Translations under genes and position numbers: made by a program
Origin: CAZYTO01 sp964650405
Lineage (GTDB): Bacteria; Acidobacteriota; Thermoanaerobaculia; Gp7-AA8
Assembly: GCA_964650405.1 (NCBI GenBank)
Contig: CAZYTO010000041.1
Coordinates: 1-25,735, forward strand
DNA: 25,735 nt
Reading direction: 5' to 3'
The notes under the pieces: generated by a model
The model's input: the letters and a program-made list of their open reading frames with translations, nothing else
The model's database searches: none
What the model was told of the DNA's origin: nothing
Shown here: piece by piece, positions 25,547 through 25,735 of the stretch
Numbering within the stretch: position 1 is the first letter of the stretch
Layout: the number at the start of each line of letters is the position of its first letter

Positions 25547-25590
25547 TTGTCCGTTGATCGTTCGTCGTTGTTCGTGCCAATGACGATCAA
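25547..25590. repeat. Heptamer array TTGTCCG-type upstream of the phosphatase gene
   Basis: Four diverged 7-nt units: TTGTCCG, TTGATCG, TTCGTCG, TTGTTCG (25547-25574). An exact inverse of the second unit, CGATCAA, occurs at 25584-25590. The array ends six bases before the ATG of the phosphatase, on its leader side. Units are more diverged than in other loci. Confidence 0.75.
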
Positions 25591-25684
25591 CCTAGAGTAT
25601 GACGCGCGAGAATCCTGCGTCATCGCGTTTAAGACGAAAAACTTCGTGGAAAGTTTGGATCAGGCCGGTGTCAATAGAGTGTAG

Positions 25685-25703
25685 GGCACGACTGCGTCGT
25701 GCC
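25685..25703. repeat. REP-like palindrome
   Basis: GGCACGAC and GTCGTGCC form a perfect 8-bp stem with a TGC loop. It is unlike the heptamer arrays and has no T-run, so it is not a convincing terminator. Apart from this palindrome the last 145 bases (25591-25735) show no gene I can support. Confidence 0.8.
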
Positions 25704-25735
25704 GCTGGAGTTTGGACAGTTAGGGTATGTAATTG

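Noticed and set aside
25685..25703. Terminator for a gene beyond the right edge
   Set aside because: The palindrome is perfect but lacks a T-run, and no gene end is visible beside it.

Overview
The window looks like a piece of a G+C-rich, diderm (outer-membrane) bacterial genome, most likely an Acidobacteriota-type lineage from a metagenome scaffold. The evidence is a secreted SpoIVB/S55-type protein, an LptE-like lipoprotein, TolC/MacA export parts, GTG starts and overlapping gene junctions, and a ten-N scaffold gap at 12097-12106. The taxonomic call is inference.

Layout. 1-302: start of a SpoIVB S55 protein (minus strand, cut by the window edge). 470-6726: minus-strand efflux operon in the order TolC, Yip1-like membrane protein, MacA-type adaptor, MacB/LolD-type ATPase, then a four-helix-bundle gene, then the FtsX/MacB permease. 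7026-10814: minus-strand murJ, oppD, oppF. 10958-13247: plus-strand FAD oxidoreductase (broken by the N gap and carrying a cytochrome oxidase subunit II-like segment) and phytoene/squalene synthase. 13275-15194: a secreted protein, a 52-residue zinc-ribbon protein and uridine kinase. 15263-19620: minus-strand ssb, dtd, leuS, lptE. 19917-21673: hemolysin III/PAQR protein, DinB-like protein and GNAT acetyltransferase. 21689-22216: a small exported protein. 22183-25540: minus-strand operon of a HAMP-SpoIIE phosphatase, a barstar-like inhibitor and a secreted barnase/RNase Sa-like ribonuclease.

The most striking feature is a dispersed family of 7-nt (sometimes 8-nt) tandem arrays. About fourteen loci carry mostly four-unit arrays, usually as facing inverted pairs that would form long hairpins. 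The unit sequence changes from locus to locus, yet the arrangement recurs: three identical or near-identical units plus one variant, A-B-A-A or A-A-B-A read on the G-rich strand. They occupy most intergenic gaps above about 60 bp and spill into genes, supplying stop codons, C-terminal residues, a ribosome-binding site, and an in-frame insert in leuS.

One inverted pair (1705-1735 and 2251-2278) encloses a gene for a four-helix-bundle protein of the 23S rRNA intervening-sequence/Avd-like family, wedged between an ABC ATPase gene and its permease gene. I propose this as a candidate autonomous mobile cassette, with the empty hairpins as its non-autonomous relatives. This is a hypothesis from one window.
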